From the NCBI GenBank assembly GCA_038503065.1, contig JBCAMK010000022.1, positions 186,001 through 250,000 on the forward strand: a DNA stretch of 64,000 nucleotides, given 5' to 3'. Source of the DNA: Paragyromitra xinjiangensis. Its lineage: Eukaryota > Ascomycota > Pezizomycetes > Pezizales > Discinaceae. This document shows positions 21,863 through 34,376 of the stretch, in pieces. A program made the translations under genes and the position numbers. The first letter of the stretch is position 1. Each line of letters opens with the position of its first letter. Below the pieces are notes generated by a model. That model searched no databases, was not told the DNA's origin, and saw only the letters and a list, made by a program, of their open reading frames with translations.

Positions 21863-22761
21863 AAGCCTAGACTGTTGCGCAATAGACGAGGCACCCGATA
21901 CCAATATGAACAAATTGTTTTATTTAAGCCCATTTCTATAATTTATGGGTTTCAGCCTCCAGTAAGCCTTTGTGGGCTGTCTAACTCTTTAGGTACATGC
22001 ATGTAATAGAGGCACCCTCAGGATCTCTAAATTTAGGTTCTGGCAGGCGATTATCTAGACTCAGTCAAGCTTATTTAGATGTTGGCTCCGACTGTTAATC
22101 CTTCCACTGTTCATCATCGACCTTCTTTATTTTAGTGGTGATCTGCTATAATTTAGGGAGAACACGCTATGCCGGCTTTTCTAGCAACGACCTGTAAGAA
22201 GTATTTATCGTTTCATGATGGGAGGTTCGAGATTTAGTACTTCATCCGAGACATGATAGCTAGGTACATAGCTGCTTTTCATCAAGCTCTTCATCTTCTT
22301 ACCTCCTTGACTGACACAGAGAGGTAAATAGATAGGAAAGGATTAATGTAGGCTTGCGAAGTAGTTTCTTCTTCTATTCCATTCAATCCAGCAATGAAAT
22401 GGCGATACGAAACTCTCCAGCCCGCCCGAAATTTCGCGTTGAGGCTCTGAGTAAAGCAAATAATATCCAACCCCGCGAACACAGTACTTCAAAACAAGAC
22501 ATATTTAATAGAAGCTTGCTTCGTTATCTGATGCTCCACCCGTTTCACTCGTCCTGTTCCCGCATAACATCACGATCGTGCTAGGCCACCTTCCCGTATT
22601 CAGCAAATCTATGAATTTCTCGCTTTCAGGTTCCAACCACGCTTTTTTGATTGGAAAATGGAAACTTGGGTCGCATATCTCTCTGCTTTAGGGAAGCCGA
22701 GGCATTGACCTAGCGCCATGTTGGTCCCGGTGAGCTACCAACAACTGAGTAAGGAGGGGTA

Positions 22762-22793
22762 GGTGCGAAGGTGCGGAGGTGCGAAGGTGCGAA
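22762..22793. repeat. 8-bp tandem repeat (GGTGCGAA)x4
   Basis: Four consecutive units; the second reads GGTGCGGA. Confidence 0.9.
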
Positions 22794-25700
22794 GGGTGAC
22801 GAGACCTCAGAAAGAAATATAAGTATCAACTTCAAAAATTCGAAGCTTAGGCTCATATCAACCATCCAGGCTCGACTAATCAAAAACTCATTCCGCTGAT
22901 CATGCATGAGGTGCGATAGGACAACACTGTTATGCTTCAAGACGATCTCTTACGCTGCTACGTAAAACGATATCGGAAAAAGGCTGGAGTCAAGTTCCAG
23001 AAGCTTTACGCCGGGTACAATCGGCTAGTGTGTTTTTTTTCCCCTAATAATTTATTAATATGGGTGTTCTCCTTAGCAAACGCAAATTTGCCTCTGTAGG
23101 TTGCTAAGGCGAACGATTGTGCTATGGTCAACGAGTACTTTCTGACCCTAGGTATAATACGCCTAGCGGTACTAAATGCTACGGCAGCAAAAATTTCTCC
23201 CTTGTTTCAGCGAGAACATGTTGGAGAACTTAAAGGGCATCAACACCGGTGTCCAACATAGATAAGGGTAAGTGGTACTCTATCAGACAGATGAACCCCT
23301 CTATTAATGCAGTGGGCAGGATTATTAAGTTATTGTTGAATAAAATACGCAAATTCATACTTGGGATAAGAGCGGTATAATACCTCACAATGGCGCTTCT
23401 AGGAGAAAAATGAAATTTAGGGAACGGCAAAAAGAAAAGGTTCTAGCCTTGATGCTTAACGAAGCAATGTCTCACTAGTTATAGCTGTCAAAGCGCAAAA
23501 CAAGAAAAACCTAGACAGGCGGTTAGAGATTGGCCATCTAAGACCATTTCAATTCATGCGTGCCGATCGTTCCTCCGAAGATGAGTGCATATCGGAAGGC
23601 AAAACCTGTGATAATATAGGGTGTTTGGCCAACAGCATCTGTAAGTACCTCTTGGAGGTTAAGATGGAAAGCTAAGACTATTAAATATACTGCCTATGAA
23701 GTATCTCCTGCAGTATCCCTCATTTAGGACTAAAGGTTAGAAGACTCTTTCCATCGTTAGAGCCCAAGGCAGAGCTGGATCACCAGGAGAGGTAGTATGG
23801 TTATAGTGCTGCGAGGCATGGGCTGCAGCGATATCCGAAATACTAACTTCCAAAGGAGCCGCTGAGGTCTCCCTAGAAGAGTGTTGATGTTAAGCCTAGG
23901 GTTGATACGGAAGCGAGCTGACCCATTTTCCATGAAGATCCTGCGCAAGCCTCCTCCCCACCGAACACCATATTATTTTTATCTGCTGAAGCACCCACCT
24001 CCAAGGAATAGGTTGCAACGGCAATTTCCAGGAACGCCACAATAAGTTGATCCAAATAAGTTGAGTGGCGAAACATACATCTACTTTTGCGAGGCACAAT
24101 ATATAATGGTTTCTGCTCTATCACGAGTAGTATGCAGGAGGCCTATCATTGCTTTTTTTGGTGGGATAGGCATTACTCAATCGTATCCAAAATCCTGAGG
24201 GTTAATAGATGCCTAGCATTAAAGTAATCATCTATTCGAAGGTGAACAGTAGCACCAAGAAAGCTATCGCCAAGGAGAGCTATGCATATTGTTGGGATCC
24301 GCCGCACGTGAACAGTTGGTGGGCTGTCCCTATTTGTTACTCCTGATTCTATAGGGTCGTTCATTATCTTCTGCGTGCCATGATTGGCTGGCATGTACCG
24401 TTGGTATGCACTTAGTCGGGCAAGTATCTCGTGGGGCACAATAAAGAAATACTCAGGTCCTGTCATGGGGAGTACTGGGGACTACTATTCCGTGCTCACG
24501 AAATACAATATATGGCAGCAGACCCCAAAGCCCCCAGGTGTGGATTTTGTACAAAATGATATCGAGTGAGCCACACCTACCCCAGTGAGCTAAAGTGAGT
24601 AGAACACCTTTCTACGCGCGATCTAGACGAGTTAACCCTAAAGAAGCTTTTAGTTCAAGCCGTATTTTGCAAGTACATACGGCAGATCGTTATTTGGTAC
24701 GGTTGTAAGAATTAGGCTTAAACCAAGGGACTCGCGATTAGGATATACTTCTTTAGGGCAGGCCCGAAGTCGAATGGAGAATTTCGAAAAGTAAGGGTGC
24801 CTCAACTTGCTAGTAGGTGACATACAAAGGAAATGTTACAAATATACAGTGGGCACAGTACATGTAGCTATTTCAACATTCATATAATGTAAATTATAAA
24901 GAGCCATGGCACTAGCGTACCGCTATTCTCTTTGCCAATTAACAGTATCACCCGTACTCTAACAAATTATAGTATTTATGCTCCTGATAGTCTTGCCTAA
25001 GCAATCGCTATTAGATGTGTAATAGCCTGAGGTAATATCGCCGAGTGATCAGTTGTGATCAAAACCGATATTTAAGAAAGCACCGGGCCTATCCAACATT
25101 TGCTGCGCTGACTCTTGAAATAAGGATCCGCCGATCCTTGTGCATTGATTTTTGTAAGTTGGTGTAACTCAAATGGGTTTTAACCCCTCCAGGTCTCGTG
25201 GCAGGTGGCAAATGCATCAACGTTTGTCATTGGATTCATCCTCATAACGACGGTAAGTGAATCGATATCATATTTAAAGCTGCTCCTCAATGTGTCTAAG
25301 TGGCCATCACAAGTCGCTTGCAGGTATCTCTAGGAATCGAAGTATTGTTGGGTTGGTTTAGGGGACAAGTGTTGGACGTAAGCGCTGGGGAAGACTCGCC
25401 AAGATCCATTCAAAGGTCTATGGAAAGTCCTTAAATTGCCTGCCTCTATTGTGGTACGTAAAGAGTTACTGATAGCTGCTAGAGGCGTGGCGACTTGTTG
25501 TTGGCAGTAAAATCATTTAGGCCCCCACCAGCTGCAACGAACGCTACCGCTTGGCGTGCCATCTGAAGTTCAGAAATACGTTGACATGTTAAGGTTACAA
25601 GAGTACGATCTGATGCATAAGAAACGTGTAGTGTCAAGTAAGATACCAAACTCGATCCTTAGAGCAGTGTATCGTAGCTAACTTACTTGCCATAACTCGA

Positions 25701-27431
25701 GGGCGAAGTCCAGAAATATAAAAATTGAGCGCCAAAGGAGTCATCTGACAAAAGGCCAGTCGAGGTCTTAATTTCCTAAGAAAAAAAAGAAAGAAAAAGA
25801 AACTTTTCAAGAGGTTGCCCGAATACCAAACTTGGATACGTGGAATGCTAATCCATACATCTTTTCATTATCCACATCCCCTATATAAAAATGAGGATTT
25901 GATGGGTTCCGCCATAAGGCTGCTAAATGGCAAACCATAGGTGGGGGCCTTAAGGAACTTGTTGGGTACCAGTAGGAAATTGGCTCTCTGTACTAAAAGC
26001 TCGACGATTCTCACCCGAAACAACTTGTTCCGCATCATCTTGGCAGTGGAAGTTAGGTAGCCCTCATTCCGATGTGAGCCGAAGATGCAGGCTTTTGTGG
26101 CAGTGAGACATTCAAGCTGAATAGTGAGGGATATACATTCGGCCAGGCAGAATTTCGTTACCTGGATACTCTAGTATGCTTCAACAACCGCAAAACTGGA
26201 CAGTTCTGAGAAATTCACTTAAAAGTGATCAGAGTTATCAAAGGGGTCTAGTATGGTAAATTGGAGGCAAATTTTCTATTATGGTTTATCTGGTTAGATC
26301 TTGGCGATGCACATAAGCTGTAGATGAACTAGGCTCTGCGGCAGGTAGGAATTCGTATAGCCTTGTGTGTAGCCCTAGTACTACCAGACGGCACTAAGCC
26401 ACTTTGCTACTGCAAAAATCAGCCAATCATCAATAAGTGGTTAGGGTATCACAATAGCGACACAGCATACCACCATTAGTGGAAACTCCAAGGTCCCCAA
26501 CATTGTTCATGCCCAAGAGACATCGCTAGACAGGTGACGAATAGCTGTTAAAATAAGCTTCCTGGGTGAGATATAGGAATTATCCCTTTTCTGCGGCGAA
26601 AACACGCCTACCACCCAATATTAAACTAATGATTTGCCATTCTTGTAGGGTTCTGCATGAAATCGCATGCCAAAGAAGATCAACCAATGAGGTGTATATT
26701 GAAGGTTCCCGTCGCTTACTATCTCTTTATACTGTCATACATGCTGTTGTAAAACTCTTCCTGGTTTTTAGCTCTTGGCGGATGATCCTCATGCAACTAT
26801 CATAGGGCTGCTTACCGGGGCTAAGCAAAAGTTTACTCCGATCATGCCTAGAGTCAATAGCCAACGAATTCTAGGCGTTAGCCGAATATTGGCAGATTTC
26901 GATAGAAAAACGAGAAGAAAAGAAATAAAGAAAAGTGGGGAACCGGATAAAGATAGGACTGCATACCTATTGTGCCCCACAAGGTTAATTGGTTCGACTT
27001 AGAAATAGGCTTGAATTCAAATTTTGAATCTCCCAGCCTGTTCAGAGGCGAATTAGCTTATCTTTGGCCTATGGTAGGAGATTCTCGATCCTTTGCAAAA
27101 CCCATACCCACAAAGGAAACCAATGACTGGTCTACAGGGTCTTATTCCAAGGCAGAAGACGCCTACACATCACGAGATTGAGGCTGTGAAGTAAGCTTGA
27201 ATCAAAAAGATCAAGTGACGATCCACGCTTCCATAAGGTGATAGAATGAGAAATATTCCGGTATCTACCTAGCGGCGCATTCGTTACCAATCGTAGGATA
27301 GGAAGAATAGAATATTCACACCCTAAAAACTTGAGGTATTAGTACTTATATTTCCGCTCCCAATTCAATTACCCTCTCATCCTTCCTACTAATATCATCA
27401 TATAAACTCTCCCAGCCGTTACTCCACCCAA

Positions 27432-27659
27432 ATGAAATCCGCAGCCCTCATCGCAGCACTCTGCTTCATCAGCATCGTCTCGTCCCTCCCCTTAGGCTCT
27501 GGAGCCCCTACAACTACCACACATACTATCCCATACGGTACACAATCCATCCACGCGCGCAAGGCGCAAGACGAATCCCTGATCTACGAGAAATACGGTT
27601 ACTGTCAACCAGATCAGAATCTTCCTCCGGTCCCTAATCAAGCTGGGAAGCGGTCATGA
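27432..27659 (+). CDS. Small secreted protein, 75 residues
   Basis: Single-exon frame with a clear signal peptide (MKSAALIAALCFISIVSSLP). The mature part is ~55 residues with one Cys, a possible Kex2-type site near HARKAQ, and a C-terminal KR followed by Ser and the stop. The upstream DNA looks like a real promoter: CATATAAAC about 25-35 bp before the ATG, followed by a CT-rich leader. This supports transcription despite the small size. No family is recognised. It could be a secreted effector-like protein or a processed peptide precursor. A pheromone precursor is a weaker option, since there is only one candidate peptide and no repeated units. Confidence 0.6.
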   Translation: MKSAALIAALCFISIVSSLPLGSGAPTTTTHTIPYGTQSIHARKAQDESLIYEKYGYCQPDQNLPPVPNQAGKRS

Positions 27660-28319
27660 TGATCTGGTAGGCGGTCCACGCTCACGAGTTGCCCCTCCAT
27701 TGGCCGACGCGCGCAGTTTTCTTTGTATAAGAGTAGGGTGGGAGAAGTGCATACGAAGTTGAACTTCTCGGGTACGGATTGAAGCGGTGTAAAATGCATT
27801 ATGAAACACCCCTTTTTGAGTGATTTATTTCTTTTGTATTTCTAGACAGTCCACTCTTTAGTGTGTTTAGATTATCGGGGGTAGACATGTTGTAAATACT
27901 GAGCGCTAGTACCCTGAGTACCTAACGGGGTTCGCACATACACGTTTTACTCCCCACTGGAGATCGCGCTGGACCCATTTTGGGGTGGTGGAAATATATG
28001 CCTATGCCTATGCCTATTCCTATTATCTCTAGTGTTTCCTGTGTATTTTTTTCCCCGTTCTTTTCGTTGCTCGGACTTCTGTTCAGATATACTATGCAGT
28101 CGCCTTATCGGTATTAAGGTCCTTTATATTAGCTGGGATATTTTATATAGGGGGCGTTTTTCCTTTCTCTTTGCTTCACTATTCTATATCCGATATTAGC
28201 ATCAATCTCTTCTACAACGTGGAGTGTTGAAAATTATGATAGGAACCTGATCAATTACTTATTATCTAGACTGGCAGAGTGTCCCTACATACTCGTGTGA
28301 TTGCCCACTCTACGAGGTA

Positions 28320-28800
28320 TAGAAATGCATCATTCGACGACTTACTCATACAAGCAGAGTGAGAAAGGGCACAAAATGATGCACTTACAAACGACTTTGT
28401 AGGGCATGCATTTATAGACGACTCCGCAGCCGGAAATGCATTAGCAAAGTCGCTGAATGAGTAAAGCCGTCAGAGAAAGTCGTCGGGGAATGCACTAGGA
28501 AATGTGTATTCCGTCATTTATCTCGATGCGGGCGGTGGCCTGCTGATAGTTGTGCATCAGAAAGAGTAGTATAGGTGGTATTAGTAGATCAGCTGAACAG
28601 CATGAATTCAACTCCTGGGGGTATTTTATAATTACCCGAAGTATGCATTTCCTGATGCATTCCCTTATATATTTCTAATGACTCCTCCCATATAATCAGA
28701 AACAACTTTCCCAACGACTTTCCCCAGTTAAAACTAGGTAGAGAATGTAATGCATTTACCGATGCATTCCCACGCCTCTTGGAGCCATGAAAGCTTATGA
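28320..28800. repeat. Cluster of ATGCAT and CGACTTT/AAAGTCG words
   Basis: ATGCAT occurs about seven times (near 28325, 28405, 28435, 28642, 28654, 28751 and 28761). It is interleaved with ACGACTTT / AAAGTCGT in both orientations. The arrangement suggests nested imperfect inverted repeats rather than a simple tandem array. Confidence 0.6.
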
Positions 28801-29452
28801 TTTTGGGTACTCTCATTTCCAGCTCCAAATCCATGCCTGGATCAGGAAGCTTCCTAGCGTGGGGTTTTGTAGGATAGGGATCGAGACTTAATTGATTGAG
28901 GGGTCGATCTCGCTACAAACCCGAGTTTATAAATAGGGCGCGCATATTAGCACAGGGAAGTTCTTCAGCCTTGGGAGTTCCGATGTCCTCCCCGCTAAAT
29001 CCAGAGCCAACTAGTGATGTCGACGAGACAAAACATCTCAGGATCAGAGCTCGAGACATAGTCTCAAGACTATACAAGACAGAGCCTCTACAAGACAAGA
29101 TATCTCGGGATGAATTCGTTAAATCTCGAGATGAGTCTCGAGATTTCCGAGTGATATTGAATGATCGGGTTTAGCGATAGGTCCAAGCGATGGGTGTCCC
29201 ATCTCCCCCTAAATCACACGAGTTGACAGTTGATCACCTTTTCTGTTGTGCATCTGCCATTCGCATCCATTCAGATTCTTCTTATGATAACCAATTCCAG
29301 ATGCCAGTATCACAAAACCCTCAACCATCCCCAACAGTATACTTCCTCCTCCTGAAGATGATGAGACAGCAGCCCCTCGAGTTTTGAGGAGACCCACTTA
29401 ATAAATCTCGAGTTGAAGCTCAAGACCGGTTTAATATCTCGGGACCTACTTG

Positions 29453-29535
29453 ATGATTATTAAAGTATCTAGATGCCAAGAAACCCCAGGCTAGGGTTCT
29501 TGGCGTCTTGGCATCCGGATACTTTAATAATTGTC
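29453..29535. mobile_element. Foldback element, ~83 bp
   Basis: The left arm ATTATTAAAGTATC...GATGCCAAG is matched by the right arm CTTGGCATCCGGATAC... ending TTTAATAAT, with a smaller hairpin (CCAAGAAACCC / GGGTTCTTGG) inside. This could be a MITE remnant or a structured transcript element. Confidence 0.6.
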
Positions 29536-30641
29536 GAGTACAAGACTAAAGGCCCACGAGACAATACAAGTCAAGATCCACCCGATATAGGTCTCGTCTT
29601 GCCTCGTCGATATCACTAGAGCCAACTATCAATACCCAATTAGGAAGCCCATTTTCGACATAAAAAGAGGTACCATACCAAAAAGGGTGAACTTACTTAA
29701 TGAAGAAATTAATTATTAGGAAGAGTAGGGGCATGTGAAGGCGAGTTGGTGGCGCCACAGACGAGAGGAATGTAATGAGGCATGTAAGCTGGCGCAGAAG
29801 TGTGAGACAGAGTGATACATCGTGGCGGAGGATGGTAATGGAAGTGTTAAGAGAAAGAAGAGGGATGAAGAATCAGAGATGATGAAGGTAATATGGAGTG
29901 AGCTGAGGAGATGCTCACGTGTTTTGTTTGTTCGTGCCAGAAACTAAGTGCTTAGATGCACGTAATGGATTAATCGACTAATCGATCAATCTAGATAGAA
30001 GCCGCCATAGCTTAAGGGCTGGATGCGTGTATGATTTATCTATCTATCAATCTAATCTAGATAGAAAGAGTATAATCTAACGAGTGATATATTATGACCC
30101 ACCAACACCTACGCTCACAATTTCTCACTCGATGCCAAACCCACTCTTCTGCCCTAAAACTCCCAACGCCCACAAACCAGCTACAAGAAGCACCCACCAA
30201 CCCAACCCAAGCCAATAAACCCACTCCTACCCGCACCGACTAAAAAAAGCATTCTATTTCCCTACATTTTTATATCTATTTTGTACACACCATCCAACTC
30301 ATAATCGAGTTGAATCGGTCTACCTCCTTTTTCTTCCCTAGTCCCTTCCAGGATCGTATGCGTCGTATCGTACAAACATAACTTCTCAATCCATTAAAAG
30401 CCCCAAGTAACGCAGACCAACGTAACGGGCCATAACCAAAAAGACAAAAGGGTAGCAGAAGCGCACCAAGATGAAGGAGAAAGGATTAGAACGACCATAG
30501 AGAAAAAAGACAAGAAATACAGAAACATTACTATCCGCCACGTTAACCATCAGTCCATCAAAACAAAAACAAAAACAAAAACCATTAACCACACCAAACA
30601 AAAACTCAAAGCCCAAATCCCAAACTCCCCAACAGTCCTCA

Positions 30642-33600
30642 TCACCCACCCCCACCCGCCAACAACAACTCCAACAAATCAATCCCGCCCACATCCGGCC
30701 CCATTTGCCCACTCGTAACACCTCCAAAGCCCGCCCCAACAATCGGATCAATCGGCAATGCTAACCAATCCTCATACCCCGCAAAGAAGAAATTCGGATC
30801 ATCAGCTGGAACCTCGCCCCCAGCATATGGTGTCCCAGGCCCTTCGCGCATATTACTTTCCGTGCCGACGCCGATACCGCCAAGTCCATGACTGACGGAC
30901 CCTGGTAGCCCGGGGGAGTGCGTGTAATTGTTTTCATATCCACTACTTCCCACAGCTGCTAACAACCCGCGCTGCAGAGTTGGTGTTGGTGGTGGTGGCA
31001 TTCCTATGTTTGGATCCGTTTTTACTCCCAGGCCGTACCCCCCTGCGTCTGCGTCGGGTGTCCGCGGCACCGTCGCATCTATCCCCGCCATGCTGCGATT
31101 CCAGAGTCCGCTAGCTCCGGGTGTGGAGGAACTCGGTACTGGTGTACCTGCGCGGCTGCCCCGGCCTACCTGCACGAAGCGGAGATTAATCCGTTTCGTG
31201 AGTGTTTCGAGGAGGTCCGCGAATCGAAGACCTAGGTGTACGTCATCGACGGAGGCGGATCGAAGGGCTTCTACAGTTTTGTTGATGAGTGATATGGAGA
31301 GGATGACCTCTTCTTTAGGAGCACCAAGGGCAAATGTCTGCAAGAGTTAGCAACCCCTTCAACCTATCGCAGGGAGGAAAACAGACCTTCAACAAAAACA
31401 TACTAGCACTTAGGATTCTCAAATAAATCCTCACTGGTGCATGCTTCAAATACCCTCCTGGCCACATCTTCTCCACAACACAACTCAACAACGCTCGACT
31501 TGCATCCACGACCTCCTTAATAAACTCCGCGTCCTGCGAACTCTGCAGCACCGCCGCAAAATTCTTCCCCGAACCACTCCCATTCGCCCCATTGCTTGTC
31601 GGACCGTTCCCATTAACCTCAGAGCTCTTCCCGGAGGGACTAAAGGTGCACCGGTCCACCACCGCCTGCAATGCAAGGCTATTAATGTAAAACCGCACAT
31701 GTTCATACTCCATCGTTAGAATTAACATGATTGGCTCCGGCAGCCTCAGCCCTTCAAAATCGCGCTTCCACTCTCTCAGTAACGGTCTGAAATACTCTAG
31801 CTGCTGGACATATTCCCCACTACGCATGATATTCTTCGTCACGCTCCGAGACGGGAACAACTTCTCCGCGCTCGACTTCATCAGCATCGTCAGGTCCACC
31901 CATGAATTAAAAATCACATCCTGAAGCTCGTCTTCACTCTCCCACCTTATGCTCGGTCGTCCTGAGGATGCCGAGTGTGGAGCCGAGGAGAGTGAAGCTG
32001 GTGATGGTGCCTGCGAGTTTAGCTTGTGTCGGACAGCTTGTGTGATGTGGCGCGGGATCATGGACGTCCATCCTAGACGGCTTGCGAGCTGGAGCACATA
32101 TACCAGCAGCAGTTTCTGGATTCGTGCAAAGCGCAAGCGAATTGCGCCGTCTGCAGCCGGTAGATCCGTTGGTGGGCCCGGAGGCGTAGGCTCATCAATC
32201 TCGTCGAATACACCGAGCTCATATGCGAGTGCGAGCGCATTCCCGAGTAACATCCACGACATACGGTCACTACGGTATGCTGGCTCAAGAATGTTCTCGA
32301 TTCGGTCGCCGAGGCCTTCGACAACAGTGCTCTTGGCTAGACGGGTCTTCCGGGTGCGACCCGGGTGCGGATGTGGGTGCTCTTCGTCGGAAGAAACATC
32401 AACCATCCAATCACCCTCCTCGACATCCATAGGAAAGTGGAGGCCACGCACGTGCCATTCAGTGAGGATTAAGAGCCCTTCCACTGTGCCCAGAGTTCTA
32501 AGACCCCTTGCAACTTTTGAGGTACCGTTGGTATTCCCGAGGCCGGAGGCCATTCCGCTGGACATGCCGCCAGCATGAGGTGTCCCGAGGGATCCCCAGC
32601 CCCCACCCCACATGAGCCCTTCACAGCCGCCGCGGACCTCGCGCCATAGCATGTCATGAATTGCGTATGAGCGGGAAAGGCCGCCGGCGGTGGGGAGGAT
32701 GAGATAGCGGGAGGTTATGAGGAGGATGATGGTAGTCAAGAATGGCTCATGCTTGAGTAATAGCGGGTGGTGTATGGGATGCGTAATGTGTTGTAGCGAT
32801 GGGCTGGTAAGCGTAGGTGACAGCGGATGAAGATGCTGATAAAAGCTGTGTTCGATCAGTATCTCCTACACTATAGCCAAGATTCGAGATGGATGATTTA
32901 CTATTCTACGTATGCGATCGCCTCCCGCGCCGTAAACCACCCTGCCTTGACAAACCGGAATTTGTTCCACGCCCTGATACTCTTCTCCATAGCCTCCCTC
33001 TCCTTCGGATCTTGAATTGTGGAGATTGACATATTCCTGATATGTGGGCGCATTCCCGGCGACATCGTACTTGTGCTCCCCGCCCTCCGCCTAGCATGAG
33101 AGCTCGCAAAGCTACTCCCCGCCGGCTGATCCGGCGGGGATGCAATACTCGAGAACCGCACACCAGTGCCCCCGTTACGACCTGCTGTATGTATTGTGTG
33201 TGAAACAGGTGAGTGAATATGCTGCTCACTGTGATTGTTTACCGTGTTCGGTTGGCATCGGTCTTCGCCGGATCCCCCTCTGCAGGTTGCATCATCACCT
33301 TCCCCATCGGTGTCACTATCCGCACAGGTGGATTTCGACCCAGTCGATAAAGGCGTGTCTTTACCGGCGGCTTCAATTAACGTTAATAATGCCTCATGCG
33401 AGTTGTGGACCGGGGTCTGGAGGAGGGTGTCCGTGGTGATTGCGGTTTCGTGCTCATCGTCATGTCTTGGTTGCGTGTGAATTGAGGTTTGCAAGCGGGG
33501 GTCAATCTGAGTCTGGTACGACTGTTGCGAATACGGGGAGTATGTGGGCGAGTGATGGTGCCCTCGCATGTAATCTGACGGTGGGTAGGTGGCCGAGTCC

Positions 33601-34376
33601 GGCCGCGGGGTTTCCTCGAGAGGTGAGCCATGGCCTATGGAACGAGCTCTTTTCAACGGTCCTGCACCATCGTTGTCAACCTCATCTTCCCGTTTCCTAA
33701 TTACCCCTCTCATGAGCCCACGGCCCCGGCCCACACCAACTAAGTCATCGCCAGAGCCAGAGGGTGTACGGGTTTTCCGACGTGTTGCAGAGAAGTAACA
33801 TTCCTTTGACTCACGACGGCAACGTACGCACGGGGGGTCGTGGGGAGCTTCGACAGAGCCCAAGTCACAGCGAACTTTACGTTGTCGACAGGGAATACAA
33901 GCTTGATAGGTTCTCTTATGGATTGTCGGTGGAAGTGGTGGGGGTGGTGGTTGAGGGGAGCCATGTTGCAGGACTGCTATTATCCGATGTCAGCCTCGAG
34001 TCGAGATGGGCGGATGATACTAACCCCAGATGATGGAGATGAGATGAGGGATGGGAGAGATGGGAAGGTGAGGAAGGTGATGGGAGATGGGAGATGAGAT
34101 GAGGCACCGAGGGAGAAATCCCGAGACAAAGCGAGATACGGGTAGTGGCATGACATGTGGAAGAGAAAAGAGTCATCTAGTGGAGAACCTACACACACCA
34201 CCAGAAACATCAACACCACCACCAACAGAAACTCCACCATCTTGAGGAGAAGCAGAAGACGCCCCACCGCTGCTCGTCGAGGTAAACCCTACAGATCCAT
34301 TACCATTTTTGTTGTGCGAGGGCGGGGAAGAACCGTTGTTGGCCGGGCGAGATGTGGTGTGAGCATCGTAAGACAT
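30642..34376 (-). CDS. Zn2Cys6 fungal-type transcription factor, 1141 residues
   Basis: Four exons: 34376-34193, 33976-32910, 32865-31387 and 31337-30642. The introns are 216, 44 and 49 bp and all phases agree. A Ser/Gly-rich N-terminus leads into the DNA-binding finger, with HKRTYQAC at about residue 81 and the six Cys at 88, 91, 98, 111, 114 and 121 (C-x2-C-x6-C-x12-C-x2-C-x6-C). It ends CRRESKECYFSATRRK. A Ser/Thr/Pro-rich linker follows, then a middle homology region (YQHLHPLSP, then LLLKHEPFL, LITSRYL and DMLWREV) of the fungal transcription-factor type. The C-terminus is Gly/Pro-rich and ends in GGIDLLELLL, a plausible activation motif. The finger with its 12-residue loop resembles regulators often annotated ARO80-like (aromatic amino-acid catabolism), but that assignment is tentative. 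It is divergent from the SNF2/RING gene across a ~1-kb shared upstream region. Confidence 0.92.

Larger units (their letters stand above)
20301..27431. other. 7.1-kb intergenic stretch without a supported gene
   Basis: Only short open frames with no recognisable domain are present. Visible items are a four-unit 8-bp repeat (GGTGCGAA) at 22762-22793, a tRNA-like relic at 21789-21862, and TACATGTA palindromes at 21545 and 24859. Several adjacent minus-strand frames at 23757-24466 could be relics of an old gene but cannot be joined or named. Confidence 0.55.
27660..30641. other. Intergenic palindrome-rich DNA
   Basis: No gene is supported. The stretch contains a cluster of ATGCAT and AAAGTCG/CGACTTT words (28320-28800), a TCTCGAGA-rich segment (about 29030-29155), a foldback at 29453-29535, and short ATCTATC and AATCTAGAT motifs near 30000. 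The 3' flank of the minus-strand Zn2Cys6 gene lies at the right end. Confidence 0.55.

Noticed and set aside
23757..24466. Consecutive minus-strand frames of 60-97 residues
   Set aside because: Considered as a decayed membrane-protein or F-box gene. The pieces are in different frames and match nothing recognisable.
31949..32578. 209-residue plus-strand frame
   Set aside because: Antisense of exon 3 of the Zn2Cys6 gene, with no independent support.
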